From Argyresthia goedartella (taxonomy: Eukaryota > Arthropoda > Insecta > Lepidoptera > Argyresthiidae): a stretch of DNA of 64,000 nt. The first letter of the stretch is position 1. Every line of letters starts with the position of its first letter. Below, piece after piece: positions 36,001 to 47,404 of the stretch. Position numbers and translations under genes: made by a program. The DNA lies in contig OX463808.1 of assembly GCA_949825045.1 (NCBI GenBank), forward strand, positions 23,993,674-24,057,673, read 5' to 3'. Below the pieces are notes generated by a model, which saw only the letters and a program-made list of their open reading frames with translations, was not told the DNA's origin and did no database searches.

Positions 36001-36376
36001 ATAACAAATCCTGATTTGTAATTTTTATTAGCTCTCAAGAATATTATATTGATATCTATTATTTCGAATATGTATAATATTAAGCCAGATCGAATATGTA
36101 TAATATTAAGCCAGATGCTTGAAACATTGTGATATTGTTGACCACTTATAATTTATATAACACATACAAATTTTTTTCTTTTTATGGTCCAGAATATTTA
36201 CTATTAATAAACATTTTTAAAATTCTAAAGAGTTTTGTATTGACTGTAGAAAAGTACCTCAAATTTTCACATTAGCGCGAGTTGACAACAGCAAAAATAG
36301 GTTTTATTTAACAGGGTCAACTTGCACCACAGTGCGAGTTTCTTTGGTGCGAGATGACGACTAACTCTCATCAGCT
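33085..36376. mobile_element. inverted-repeat element enclosing a LINE
   Basis: About 100 bp at 33085-33188 is the inverse of 36272-36376. Matching blocks are AGTTAGTCGTCATCTCGC, AGAAACTCGCACCGCGGTGC, GAGTTGACCCTGTT and ACCTATTTTTGTTGT. The left arm contains its own hairpin CTCGCACCGCGGTGCGAG. The simplest reading is a foldback element into which a LINE inserted. The interior also has a duplicated 26-bp stretch (36064-36115). Confidence 0.7.
33175..35950 (+). pseudogene. 5'-truncated non-LTR retrotransposon (Jockey/CR1-like) relic
   Basis: It starts near the end of an endonuclease domain (SVSDHNLV wording just after 33340, frame-disrupted). It continues with WITPGLIKCMRNRDKLHKKS and then the reverse transcriptase: MVIPIHKSGDRDRVNNYRAI, CQFGFRNGIST, GIFLDLAKAFDTV and YGVPQGSIL. 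An in-frame stop at the last motif (TGA at 34658) and frameshifts in the ADDT region break it. The C-terminal part (TYCITSWGGAPKTHILQLER) is in 34964-35563. The 3' end is (TAAA)n-like at about 35931-35950. It is not a host gene. Confidence 0.85.
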
Positions 36377-37167
36377 ACTCAGAAGTACAACTCACTTGAT
36401 ATGTATGTGAGTTGAGTGCAGCATGGTTGGGGAGGTTTCAAATGACGCGGGCGTTAGGGGATTGTCGCGCCACGGGTCCCGGGAAGGGAAATGATAATCT
36501 CGGTGTAGTGTAAAGGATTTTTTAAACTTGACCGTGGCAACCCAACTTATTGCATTGGTTCACCTCTGAACTGCGGTCCGAAATGAGGAAAATATGTTCA
36601 GCGCCCGAGCTTGGGACTTTACTTTACACAATTCCGACCCAGCTCACAGACCAGAATAATTTCTACTCTCTGGTAGACCGCCGGGAATGCAACGACGCCA
36701 TCTGACGAGCTGCTTTGATAACTGAGCTGCCAGAAAACTCCTTATTGTGTTTAATCGCGTTAACAGTAGTGGGGGGAGGCTAAGCCCTGATAGACGGCAC
36801 ACGAGTTAGTACTGAACTCAAGTCAACTTTGACATAAAAAAAAATATGGGATGTGTTAAAGTCGATCCTAGATTAGTGCTAATTTACTCTACATCTTTCT
36901 TTCTATGTCCGTTCTTACCCAGTAGGGTAAAAAGGCTCCGGTCAAATGGAACAGGTGCCTGCACTAGATGGCCTCGGAAGAAGAAGATCATTACCCTGTG
37001 AAGATAGATATAAACTACAACATGACGCACCCCTTCACTACTCCATAAGTACGTCGTGAGTACGCTCGCAGTCTCGGCGAAAAATGGAGGGGCGCGCCAT
37101 GTTATATTTTTTTTTCTTAAGTATGCGATACTAGTATGTGTGTCAGTACTCACAAGAAGGCCCACTG
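36377..37167. other. gene-free stretch downstream of Fis1
   Basis: No supported coding region. The long antisense frame through 36884-37330 is a shadow of the last Fis1 exon plus flank. Confidence 0.4.
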
Positions 37168-39177
37168 CTATTTCCTGCTGGCGAGCGCGAAGCCAAGCCC
37201 AACCAGGCCTCCAATGGCCAGCACTGCGCCACCCGCCACTGCCATTCCGATCAGACCCTCCTTCTCCATTCGTTTGTTGATTTGCCGCTGGAACATGCAA
37301 ATAGGTATTATATTCCATGATTTTATCCAATAATACTAATGTGTTGTGGCAATGGAATTGTTTAGCCAGTAAATCAATAAAGGGAGTATTACGTTGCAGG
37401 GGTCAAAGCTATTGCTACCAGTGTGAAAATATGATAGAATACTTATACCATATAGCCTGCAGCACACCCAGCTTATTTTTTTTTAAAATGACTGGTATAA
37501 CCCAGCTCTAAGCAAATTACAGATTTTCCATACAATACTTCTAAAAAGGGGTAACCCTTACCTAAGCTATCTTAGGTTTAAACATCTGTTTTAAATTTCC
37601 TCTAAAATATGGCATGCAGGGATTATATGATGAACAATGTTGTTGAGTTTATCAGATTACACTGACATTAACTGATTAAATGATAAAACAGCATCGTCTT
37701 GATGATTCATAGATTAGATTCCAATTTTTTGTCAGTTCTGGCTAAAATATATGCTTTGAACAATACCTAGATTTACATAACACATGTATATTCTTTGGTA
37801 GGTCAATCAGCAACAAACATAAATCATGACCACTCTCATCCAAACATTTATAATGAACAAAGAAGTAATAATAAAAACTAGACAAGAAATTATGATTTAC
37901 AAATATAATATGGTTTATGAATACCAGCAGTAGTGTGAATATACAACAAACACACCAATTGCTGAGTATCACAGACTTCTGCGGATATGAAGTGACACTA
38001 CAACGCCATACTGGTGCTATCATTTCCTAAGCGAGGGACAGTAAAATCATCACTTTCGAGTGTCCCTTAAACTTTGAGTTGTTGTTGGTCCTAAATTACA
38101 ACAAGATCTCACCTCTAATGCCAGGACTTGTTGGTTGGCAGGCTCAATCTCTAAGAATGCCTTCACATAATGAAGCGCCTTTGTATACTCCTTGATCCGA
38201 GCATTCCCAATGGAGAGGTAAAACAGGTAGTCACGCTTGCCATCCGGATGGGAGTTGAACAGCTCTTTCAGGAGGAGGATTCCCTGGAATTTTTAACAGC
38301 ATCAGTCTAATTCAATTACAATTTTTTAACTATTCTTATTTCTGGATTGTTATTTAGATGCCATTTATCTATTATTATATTTAGGTTCAACTCAAAAGAT
38401 TAGAATCTTAGGGTTAATCTTGACATCCAACTGCTGCACTGGCCTCAAAACTGATGTTAAAAACTAACCTTTAAAAGACTGAAAAGAAGTGCACTGCAAG
38501 ATCTTATCAATTAATAAAATGAATAGGATGGGACCATGGCCTCAGTCTCCGCCCCCCTATTGACACTCTGACCCAAGTTAGTCCACAGTCTCAAATATAT
38601 TGCTAAATCTAAACGACAGATTGCATGCTACAGTAAGAAATAAACAATGGGTTAGGTTAGCTTAGCTGGTTATTTCAAATAATACTTGCACTTTTGGGTA
38701 ATTGCGAATCATATCTATGCACATAGGCCAAAGATCAAGTTGTTTCTTTGTTATCATCATCTTTGATTTCTTTATGAAACTCAGATAGCCAGAATATTTG
38801 CTTTATGACTGCAATATTGCACAAAATAATGCAAAAATCCATGAGATAACTACTGCGATGTTTTCTTTTGTACGCTAATGCTGGTACATAATCACAAAGT
38901 ATTACTCATCAAATAGTTGTCGAGTCAGACCTTTCTAATATCTGTGGGGTACTTGCTCCGGACGAGACACCACGCATACTCGAACTGCGCCTTGTGGGTC
39001 ACCTTGCCCTGGTGAAGCTGCTCGTGGAAAACCTTCTCCAACTTCTGCAGATCGAACAAACACGCAAAAAGCACATTACTCTTACTCAACAAAGCGTTGA
39101 AAGTCGCCAAAAACAAAACGGTAAAAGCATACTTGCAGGTCTTCCGACGAAACCACTTCGTCTAGGACATCTTCCAT
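37168..39177 (-). CDS. Fis1: mitochondrial fission 1 protein (149 aa)
   Basis: Fis1 is the tail-anchored adaptor of the outer mitochondrial and peroxisomal membranes in organelle division and mitophagy. Four exons on the - strand: 39177-39133, 39044-38931, 38283-38113, 37287-37168; all introns are phase 0. The start is MEDVLDEVVSSEDLQ. The TPR-like core reads KLEKVFHEQL, AQFEYAWCLVRSKYPTDIRK, GILLLKELFNSHPDGKRDYL and FYLSIGNARIKEYTKALHYV. The last exon gives a C-terminal membrane helix, residues about 121-147 (GLIGMAVAGGAVLAIGGLVG and on), ending in the basic RK. The length matches the 150-155 aa family norm. The second intron starts GTCTGA, a weak donor, but the frame and family match demand it. 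It is transcribed divergently from the Atg3-side genes. Confidence 0.95.
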
Positions 39178-39650
39178 CTTGCTGTTTGTGTAAAATTGCT
39201 GATTAGAATGAAATTAACAGCTGATGTGTTTGGGACTTTTTACATTATTTTCCTTCAAGCAAACTAAGTCGGGAAAATAGTGGGTTGGAATATGATTTGA
39301 TTTGACAGTTGAAAGACAACGGAGTGTCTTTTCATTGACGTTAGATGTTGCGTTCGTGGACTATTTTGTGCTGTTGCACATATTAATAAAAATTGGCTGT
39401 TCGCTTTCGACAAAAAAATCAAGTACGGTAAGAGTAGGACGTCATCGGGCCTGCACACGAAGGGTTCCATACCATTGCTAACGGAAAAACGTAAAACGAC
39501 AGTTTTTTGTACGATTTTGTGTGTATTATTTTGTATACTTTTTTTATTTTTTAATAATAAAATATTAAATACTAAATAGGACTAAATTCAAGGCCGTACA
39601 AACAAAAATGTAGTATTAAGTATTGAATTACTGCAGGTACTCAGGTTAAC
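39178..39650. other. 5' flank of Fis1
   Basis: Contains the probable Fis1 promoter on the - strand. No core promoter motif is clear. Nothing else is supported. Confidence 0.35.
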
Positions 39651-39654
39651 GAAA

Positions 39655-39835
39655 TGTGTGACCTAATGGGTGACCCAGACTTACAGGGGGAGCGCAGCAC
39701 TTTGGCAGTTCGGGCAAATATGTTGGCTCGGAGGTTTGCACGTTGTGCAAAGCCAGTCAAGATAGTAATAAATTATATACTTTTGCCAGTCAAAATCACA
39801 CTCTTTAAGGCACACTGTCTATTATGAATGAATTG
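39655..39835 (+). pseudogene. LINE reverse-transcriptase C-terminal fragment, part 1
   Basis: The frame reads DLMGDPDLQGERSTLAVRAN, MLARRFARCAKPVKI and then, after a small duplication, LPVKITLFKAHC. This is the post-RT region of a Jockey-like LINE. The continuation is at 41290-41570, and an inverted relative is at 49040-49250. Confidence 0.65.
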
Positions 39836-40329
39836 ATTGGGCAGCACTAGACGTCGACACAGTCGTGCGCGTCCACAGATAAACGAAACGAGAGATGAGT
39901 CGTACTAGGTAAATTTAGTACCTAGTCCATGTTCTTAGAGTCTCACCTAGTGTCATAGTATGAGGGCACGCCTAGTTGCGCCAAGTACCCCGTAAAGTAC
40001 CTATACTAGGATTTTTAATTTTAGGCCAAATATGTAAACAAAGGAAATCTATGCTAGATCGATGGTTACTACTATTGAGAAAAAAATAGCTATAATTTAT
40101 TTTCATCTCTGTTTTAAAACTTCTGAAACAACCAAACAAACTCAGTCAGACAGATTTGTAAATATATGTAACATTCATTTTATGTAAAGGAAAACAGTTC
40201 TTTCCGGTGAAAGGAAATATGGTGCTTGCAACACTAAAAGGTTCGTAACCTTTTGATTATATTTTGAACGTACGCAAAAAGAATCTGCCAAAGCCAAAAA
40301 AAATGTCACGCGGACACCATTTTTGCGGA

Positions 40330-40440
40330 CGCCAGTGAGAAAACGATATTGATGGCTCCGTAGGCGGGTTCCAACCCCGCCCAGGGTAAACATTTGTGTG
40401 ATAAGCACACTCTTGTGTTTGCCTTGTTTCTGAAATATAA
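40330..40440 (+). repeat. SINE head fragment (low certainty)
   Basis: GGCGGGTTCCAACCCCGCCC (B-box-like) is followed by GGGTAAACATTTGTGTGATA and AGCACACTCTTGTGTTTGCC, the layout of a lepidopteran tRNA-derived SINE. A fuller relative is at 62250-62445 in the opposite orientation. Confidence 0.45.
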
Positions 40441-41289
40441 CGATGCAAAAAATATTTTTTGAGCAACTGGAATGTCATTTTGACAGTGACGTTTCTTTGT
40501 TTACATATTTGGCCTCAAATTAAAAATTATAAAAGTTAGTTTAGTAAAGTCAAATTCTTGCAGAAGAGCGTTACCAGGTTAAACGGAGGTAGCTGCAAGG
40601 AAGAACGTATACTATTTTTTATGCGCTATGCGAGCTCAGGTCAAAGTCAGAGATTTGCTAGACCACCACTGTACCTACTTAATATTGAGTACATATACCT
40701 ATTCAAGTGCTAAATTTATATTTACCTACATATGTATTTTGTATGGATACCTACGTATATTTTAGTACTTTGTATAATCTGTGGATATTTTTAGCAGGTA
40801 AGTATACGGGAATAACAAAACGTTTAAGTTATTGATAAGATAATTGATTTATTGTATATTTATAATCATTACCTACGAGATCTGTATCCTCCGGATAGTA
40901 CTAGATTGATTTGAATCTAGTAGTGCGATACTCCTACATTTCATCGTACGAAGCCCAGAATCTGCACTGCTGCCAACATTTCCAGAACATTCGGAACACT
41001 CGTTGCGGCCGCCGAATACCTGATGCACGCATCGCAACGAGTACGCCGCTGGGAACAGGTGGCGCGCGCATCGCGTACCGCGTATACGTGATAGTAGGTG
41101 GATCACGTCCAAAGGCTTACAGACCAGGTGCCGACTAGTATTGAAAAATACCTAGTAACGGAACCTGTTCTAGTATAAACGCCTCACCTTTAAACGAAAC
41201 TCTTACTCTCAGTGCGCGTTCCACGCTGTTGTTTTTATCTTTCAATTTATCTGTTTGAATGGCGTAACATACGCGTGAATGTATTTAAT

Positions 41290-41620
41290 TGTTTTACATG
41301 GTTTTTATTCCAAATGATTTAACCGCATACAACAGGAACCCACTAATACCCACCGGACTATACCCAAAAGACTAGACGTCCTGCGCGTTCTGTATAACAA
41401 TGCTTTTAGAATGTTGCTGGGGCTGCCGCGCCACTTTAGTGAATCAGAATGTTGAGCACAGAGTACATTATAAGTCTTATGTTGAGGCACGTAGTAGGCT
41501 GTATGGATTCCACGCCAGCATACTTAAGAGATGCTTCCTTCGGTCATTGCGGGTTGGCTCGACGGCCCAATAGTCAACCACTGGTTGAGTGTTGTGACTA
41601 GGTGACAGGGTATGGAAAAC
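41290..41620 (+). pseudogene. LINE C-terminal fragment, part 2 and tail
   Basis: It reads KRLDVLRVLYNNAFRMLLGL and PRHFSESEC. After a stop and frameshift it continues HRVHYKSYVEARSRLYGFHA and SILKRCFLRS. LRV-YNNAFR-LLGLPR is a recognisable Jockey-like LINE motif. The non-coding tail at 41540-41610 (GGGTTGGCTCGACGGCCCAA) recurs inverted near 49060-49100. Confidence 0.7.
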
Positions 41621-41708
41621 TTGTGCCACCGACATAGGTGTGCCGGCTGATTCGGTACCTCGCGTACACACGTATTATTTGAGTTTTACCCCAGGCACGC
41701 GTCAGCCA

Positions 41709-42229
41709 TCACAGATAATGGATTTATCATATATTATCATATTATTTGTATATAAAGTTAGATAGTAATTGTGCATATTCCAAGCCTTTTATTACGTCTC
41801 CCGAAGGTAGTCGTCAGGAATTGCCCAAACCGGCAAAGTGGTGACCCGAAAACTGAACATTTCAGCAACCTTCGGCTACTAGCAACATGTCCGTGCGGCC
41901 GGCGAAACGAAACCCATGTGCAGCAGCAGCTAACCTGGAGGTGCAAGCAATCAGCACTTCATCAGAAATCGCCGATTTATGGTTCGCACATTTTGAAGCA
42001 GTAACCACCCCCCAGAAGTTAGGTGACGAATCAGATAATGGATTTATCATACCAAATTGATGTGAGATCTTACCACATACCTAGATTAGGTACGTGGTAA
42101 GATCTCACATCAATTTGTATATAAACCTAGTAATTATAATAACAAAGTAAGATAGTAATTGTGCATATTCCAAGCCTTTTATTACGTCTCCCGAAGGTAG
42201 TCGTCAGGAATTGCCTAAACCGGCAAAAT
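41709..42229 (+). repeat. tandem duplication, second unit carrying a hairpin insertion
   Basis: Unit 1 (41709-42031) and unit 2 (42032-42229, truncated) both begin CAGATAATGGATTTATCATA and both contain GATAGTAATTGTGCATATTC through AGTCGTCAGGAATTGCC. Unit 2 has an extra palindrome (42054-42116) between TTATCATA and TTTGTATATAAA, where unit 1 has only a short AT stretch. Confidence 0.8.
42054..42116. repeat. 63-bp near-perfect hairpin
   Basis: Arms 42054-42076 and 42094-42116 are perfect 23-bp inverse copies (left arm AAATTGATGTGAGATCTTAC then CAC). The 17-base loop itself contains ACCTAGATTAGGT, another inverted pair. It is present in only one of two flanking tandem units, so it is a recent insertion or a local palindrome birth. 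Confidence 0.9.
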
Positions 42230-42693
42230 AGGCCTTAGGCGTTGGCCTATCAAAATGAAGAAGATTGAATTGAGTGTTAAATGTAGAAATTCACATAGAT
42301 TAAGCATGGAGTTTGTCTGCTACTAACAAAATATGGATCCTTTTTTGCTCTGAAATAAAATTACTATTGAAAAATATATAATCAATTAACAAACCATTTA
42401 CACATCATTAAATCGATAAGTGATCGGATATTCGGGCGCCTATTTACTTAAAGTTAACGAGTAGGCATAGCATAGAATAGTAAAAACACTCTTTCGAGAC
42501 TTTGGAGGAATTCCCGGTAAAATGGAATTTTCTAGTATGTTGTTGGTTTTTTGCCGAAATCTTATTTCGAGAAAAAATATACAAAAATTTTTTATCGGGG
42601 CACTTCAGTCGATATTTCATTAAACCAAACAAAACAAAACTTATTTTATTCTAAATTCTCCGGAATAAGCCAGGGTCGTTTTAAAATATATAA

Positions 42694-44552
42694 TACACTT
42701 CTGGACACATCTATTGACCCACCTTAGAGTTTAGGTTTCAATGACCCCTACCTAAATATTATTGCTAGATCGAACAAAAACTATTGATGCAGTTTTAAAC
42801 CTGATACATTTTACCATCTTTTTCGATCGTGTTGTTTTAAATTTGAGTTCAGAATTCCACACAACATGAAGCTACGCCTATCAAGTCGGGTATGCGCCTT
42901 GATGAATGCAGTTGATTTTTGAATAAAAAACATGTTTTATCAAAGACAAAGGTCTTATTAATAACGCGTATTGCCTCCATGGGCATCTACGACAGCTCTC
43001 ATGCGATTATGCATAGAGTTTATCAACCGCTCTATGAAATTTTGAGGGATCATTTCCCATCCCTGTTCTATTGCAGTTCTCAACTCTTGCATAGTCTCGG
43101 CAGCTGGCTGACGAGCCCTAACACGTCTTTCTCATCCCACATGTGCTCAATCGGGTTCATATCTGGGCTTTTGGCTGGCCAGTCCATAACTGGGATGTTC
43201 ACATCCCGAAGATATTCCCTGACGATGCCGACCGTATGGGCTCTTGCATTATCATGCATAAGAAGGAAATTTGGGCCCACATAGTCCGCGTATGGCATTA
43301 CGTGAGGTTCTAAGCACTCACGAATATACCTTCGAACATTCAATGTTGGCAGCCGTGGTCCCGTAACAACTTCAAGTTGAGTTTTGCTACTCGCGGCTAA
43401 TATACCGCCCCAGACAGTCCATGATCCACCGCTATAAGCAACCCTCTCTTCAAAGCAGCATTGTGCAAAACGCTCTCCCTTACGTCGGTAGACCTTCTTC
43501 CTTCCATCATTGCCATGTAACGCAATTTTGCACTAATCAGTAAATAGGACACGGCTCCAACGCTGCGGAGTCCAATTCAAATGAGTGCGCGCGAAATGAA
43601 GGTGCGCCATGCGGTGGGCTCGCGTTAGTTTGGGGCCATTAGCGGGCTTGTGTGGTACCATGTGGCGTTCCTTTAACCTTCTCCGAACAGTTCGAGCGCT
43701 CACAGCTACTCCGTGGAAGTCGCGAAGTTGGTTTTGTATCTCAATGGAGGTAAGGTGACGATTTCTCAAGCTGGTCGTAACGATGGAATGATCCTGCCTC
43801 TCAGAAGTGACCCGAGATCGTGGCCTTCCTTGGCGACGAACAAAGCCGCCAGTCTCTAGGTACCTCCGATAAACATTTCGGACCGCAGATCGACTTAAAT
43901 TAAGTTGAGCACTCACATTTCTTTGGCTGTGTCCGGCCTGAATAAATGCCACAAGCTTGGGCGGCGACTTCAGGCGAAGTATCCATAGATTATTGATAGA
44001 ATCTCACCTTAATGTCAAGAATAAGTAAGTTTTGTTGCAAAACAAAAGAGAAAAATCAAACTTTCAAGAATTAAATCCAAGTAAACCAATTCCAAATCAA
44101 AGGAGATTTGTACTTTTCCCTAGACAGTTGGTACTGTATTCGAAATAGTCATGAACCAAGCTAAAACCATATTTATATGAAAGAATATAATTTAAGGATT
44201 CTAAATATGTATCATGATATTTTTTTAAAGCCGCCGTTTTTTTGTTTGTAAGATTTTAAAATATTTATTATTTTAAATAAAACTGCCACCCCGAACAATA
44301 ATTTATTATGGCAACACTGTTCCGTCACGTTTGTTTCTCCTCAGGTTTAATTGTTAGCATTCGATTGTTTGATATCAACGAACAGGCTCCAAATTGTCTT
44401 TTGTTTCTTTGAATTCTGTGTTCGGAATTCAAAAAAAGACTAAAATAAAATTATGTATGTGCCAGGTTTTGCTCGACCTAATATAAATTTTTAACTAGGA
44501 CCAAACGAAACTCAAAATGTAAGGTGGGCCAATAGATGTGTCCAGAAGTGTA
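42694..44552 (-). mobile_element. Tc1-like transposon with intact inverted ends
   Basis: Left end TACACTTCTGGACACATCTA and right end (inverted) TACACTTCTGGACACATCTA match exactly and continue into TTGRCCCACCTTA. TA flanks both sides, as for Tc1/mariner. The transposase inside is broken (next entry). About 550 bp of non-coding DNA lies between the transposase start and the right end. Confidence 0.85.
42950..43952 (-). pseudogene. Tc1-like transposase with one nonsense codon and one frameshift
   Basis: The N-terminal part (43952-43533) has a paired-type helix-turn-helix (AGHSQRNVSAQLNLSRSAVR), a GRPRSR linker and a second HTH, then WSRVLFTD. TAG follows at the codon that is normally Glu in the LFTDE motif. 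The frame then continues through MHDNARAH (second catalytic D) and SPDMNPIEHMWDE (third catalytic E). Near 43125 a one-base shift moves the C-terminus (RVRARQPAAETMQELRTAIE) to another frame. Only two lesions are visible, so the copy is young. Confidence 0.85.
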
Positions 44553-45376
44553 GATAAGGAAATAAAAAATAGTAAAAATATTAGATATACTTTTATTGGC
44601 AGAGCGACGAAGCGTCCATTTTCGATATTGGCCAAAAATGCGTTTGTTCGTCTGTCTGTCTGGACGGATATCTTTCTGTTCTCGCCTACAGGTCGCATTT
44701 TGTAACCGATTTTGACGAAAATTGGCATACAAACTCCTTGATTTATTTAAAAAATTTAGTCGAACGTGATTTCTGATTGGGGCGGAAAAGGGGTAAAGTT
44801 GTCTATAGCGTTATTTATCGACGGAATTCAATAAAATTGAAAAAGCTCTCTAAGGACATCATTCTACCCAAGATGTTGAAAAAAAAGTAAATGATGGGAG
44901 TGGGGGGAGGGGGGGGGGGGGTGTTCCCCGGGGAAGGGGAATTTTTCTGTAGCGTTATAAAGGATGGAATTTTGAAACACGACCTGGTGGTATAGTAATC
45001 TAAATAATAGAGATACTAAATTTCCTTCAAAGGAAACATTACTTTATTTTTCAAAAGAAACAAAACTGCTTTCAAAGATTTTTTTTAATACGCTTGCTAC
45101 AACCAGGAAGCGAACCAGCTAAAATTCGAAAAAACAACATCTTGTACTTTTATGGTGTCATAAGGATCTAACAAACATGGTTAATTAAATGAAAGGAAAA
45201 CCACGAAAGTCAAGTTAAGGCACTTTTTCTCAAAGCATCGCAGTACCAAGATAGCGGTAATTAATAGTCAGCTTTTACATGTTTTTACGCGTTTAATTAA
45301 AATAAGTTTCAAAATTTAATGGTTTTCAGTTAAATGGGCTCGCGATGTCTACTGTTCTCACAGAGTTAAGTTTAAA
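44553..45376. other. gene-free stretch with a G tract
   Basis: A GTGGGGGGAGGGGGGGGGGG-type tract lies at about 44900-44922. No coding support. Confidence 0.4.
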
Positions 45377-45740
45377 AAACATGTCACTGTAAGATTGTTA
45401 ATTTATAAAATAACGCGTTAGTTTGTAACAATCGACAAATTGTAAACGAGACCGAGAGGGTTTAGAATTTACGTGTCTTTTATTCTCACATTGACGACCC
45501 AATACGAAGAGTATTCGGGGGCTTCGTTGCGCTCGCCCTTTCTTGTCTTCGCCTAAGAGCAACCGCAGTGTTCGCTCTGGTATTTCGATTGCAATTCAAG
45601 ATTAAACCAGTTCACAATTTAATTGTTCAATTATAAACTAACGCGTTATATTGCAAACGGTACAATTATTTACAATTTATAAACTAAGGAGAAAAAAACA
45701 TTGAACTATCTAAAAATGAACTAACGGTTATCACAATCTT
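45377..45740. repeat. foldback palindrome D (relative of C)
   Basis: The left arm has CTGTAAGATTGTTAATTTAT and AACGCGTTAGTTTGTAACAA. The right arm has AACTAACGCGTTATATTGCA and ATCACAATCTTACGTTGGCA. The G/C hairpin core (45499-45545) is followed by CGCCTAAGAGCAACCGCAGT. Confidence 0.7.
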
Positions 45741-46309
45741 ACGTTGGCACATATATAAGTACATGTGACTTCCACAACAAAATAACTGTAACTGAAGTAA
45801 AAATAATACGTGGACAAAATTGAACTATTTAAGAAATTGTCAGAAGCGCTACTTATCCATTATATTTGAGAACTTTAATGTTCGTCGGAGCTTTATATGG
45901 AAGCGTTATCATCATCAAGGTCTACTAACTGTGAAGTACTTGTTGAAATTTCATTTTTCGTTTTTTTTCCATATTTTAAATTTTATCGAATTTTCCTGAC
46001 ATTTTAAATCCACTTATACGTTGAAAACGACTTTTCCACGTCTACCAAAGTAAGCGGCGCAAATGTGTTAAGATTAGCGTCATTTACTTACGTTGTTTTT
46101 TCACACAAACGGCAAATAACGGCAAAAATCGGGATTTCTGTCCATATTTTTTTCTTATTTATTTATTAACTCATTCTTAGATGACCACTGAATTGCTGCT
46201 CTTACTTCGACGAATATTTCAAATTACCTCGAAATGGACAAATTATGTTTCTCCATCTTTGTCTGCCTGAATAGTCTTAAAACGTTGTAATATATGTATA
46301 ATTTAGTTC

Positions 46310-46480
46310 ACTTTTAGGGTCCCATATCTCAAAAGGTAAAAAAGGAACCCTTATAGGATCACTCGCGTATGCGTCCATCGGTCTGTCACAGGCATTTTTC
46401 TCAGGAATTATAAGAGATAGGAGTCTTGAAATCTTCTGCAAAAATACTTTTCCTGATTATGGCAACATAATTCAAGACTA
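46310..46480 (+). repeat. dispersed lepidopteran repeat ('AGGGT...GGAACCCTTATAGG')
   Basis: TTTTAGGGTCCCATATCTCA, AAAGGAACCCTTATAGGATC and TCTGTCACAGGCATTTTTCT are parts of a very common moth/butterfly repeat as I remember it. Diverged pieces occur at 53328-53380 and 59015-59200. Confidence 0.5.
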
Positions 46481-46993
46481 ATATGAAAAAATATGCCTGC
46501 AAAAAAGTGGAGATAGTAAAATGACAAAACAAAAAAAAATCTCCGAATAAGTCATGAACTGGTCGAGCTACGTAAAAAAACCGCTAATCGATGTACAGGA
46601 TAGTCATGTAGTACACGGGTACTTTAGGTTAAAACAATTATTTTGAGCAATAGTTCTCAAAAATATTCCCGGGGCAGTAATGACGTAATATTTTTGTTAA
46701 TGTGATTTGAATACTCTTTTCCCAGAATTTTATCGCGTATGGTATTAAATCAATGGGCTTTATGAGCCGGTTCTGAAAATATACTACACTAACTAGTAAG
46801 TAATTCTAATACAATAATTCTAACCTAACCTCACCTTTGGTTCCTTTAGTTCCTATATCTTTGGTTTTTTACTGTTAAACAATATTCCCAATAATCACCA
46901 ACCGAAATATTATTTTTTAAACGTTCCAAAATCACTAAAATAAGAGCTTTTGTCATATTTTCCGATACCATTCAGTGTTCGATTTATGCGAAG

Positions 46994-47404
46994 CAGTGTT
47001 GCCGTTAGGACAATCTAGTTTGTGGCTACATAAAATAAAAAAGTGGCCAGTTTTATAAAAAAAAACACTTTCGAAATGTGGCTAGAAGTAGCCATATCAT
47101 AGAAATATCATAGTATTCTTTGCCTGCTTTAATATTCTATTACCATTGATAAAATAATATTATTATCATAAACAATGATATAGTTTCGGCAGGTGTATTA
47201 TGATATGATACTCCGTAAAAAGCGATAACCTCAGATTTATCTAAAATACTTACTCGGTCGAATTTCAAGAGTAATAATCTAGAAATTACCAAAAGTAGCT
47301 AGAACTTGCTAGATTCGTTTTGGTGGCTAAAATTCATTATTTTCGGCTAAAACCTTTGAATATCCGCTAGATCTAGCAACAAAGTGGCTAGAACGGCAAC
47401 ACTG
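46994..47404. mobile_element. hAT-like MITE (411 bp)
   Basis: The ends CAGTGTTGCCGTT and AACGGCAACACTG are perfect 13-bp inverted repeats, starting CAGTG as in hAT elements. The 8-bp flanks ATGCGAAG and ATGGGAAG match at 7 of 8 positions, consistent with a hAT target duplication. The interior has repeated GTGGCTAGAA/GTAGCTAGAA motifs and no transposase. Confidence 0.75.

Noticed and set aside
36884..37330. 148-aa frame overlapping the last Fis1 exon
   Set aside because: It is on the Fis1 strand but in another frame (shadow); the Fis1 frame has the tail-anchor and correct splice acceptor.
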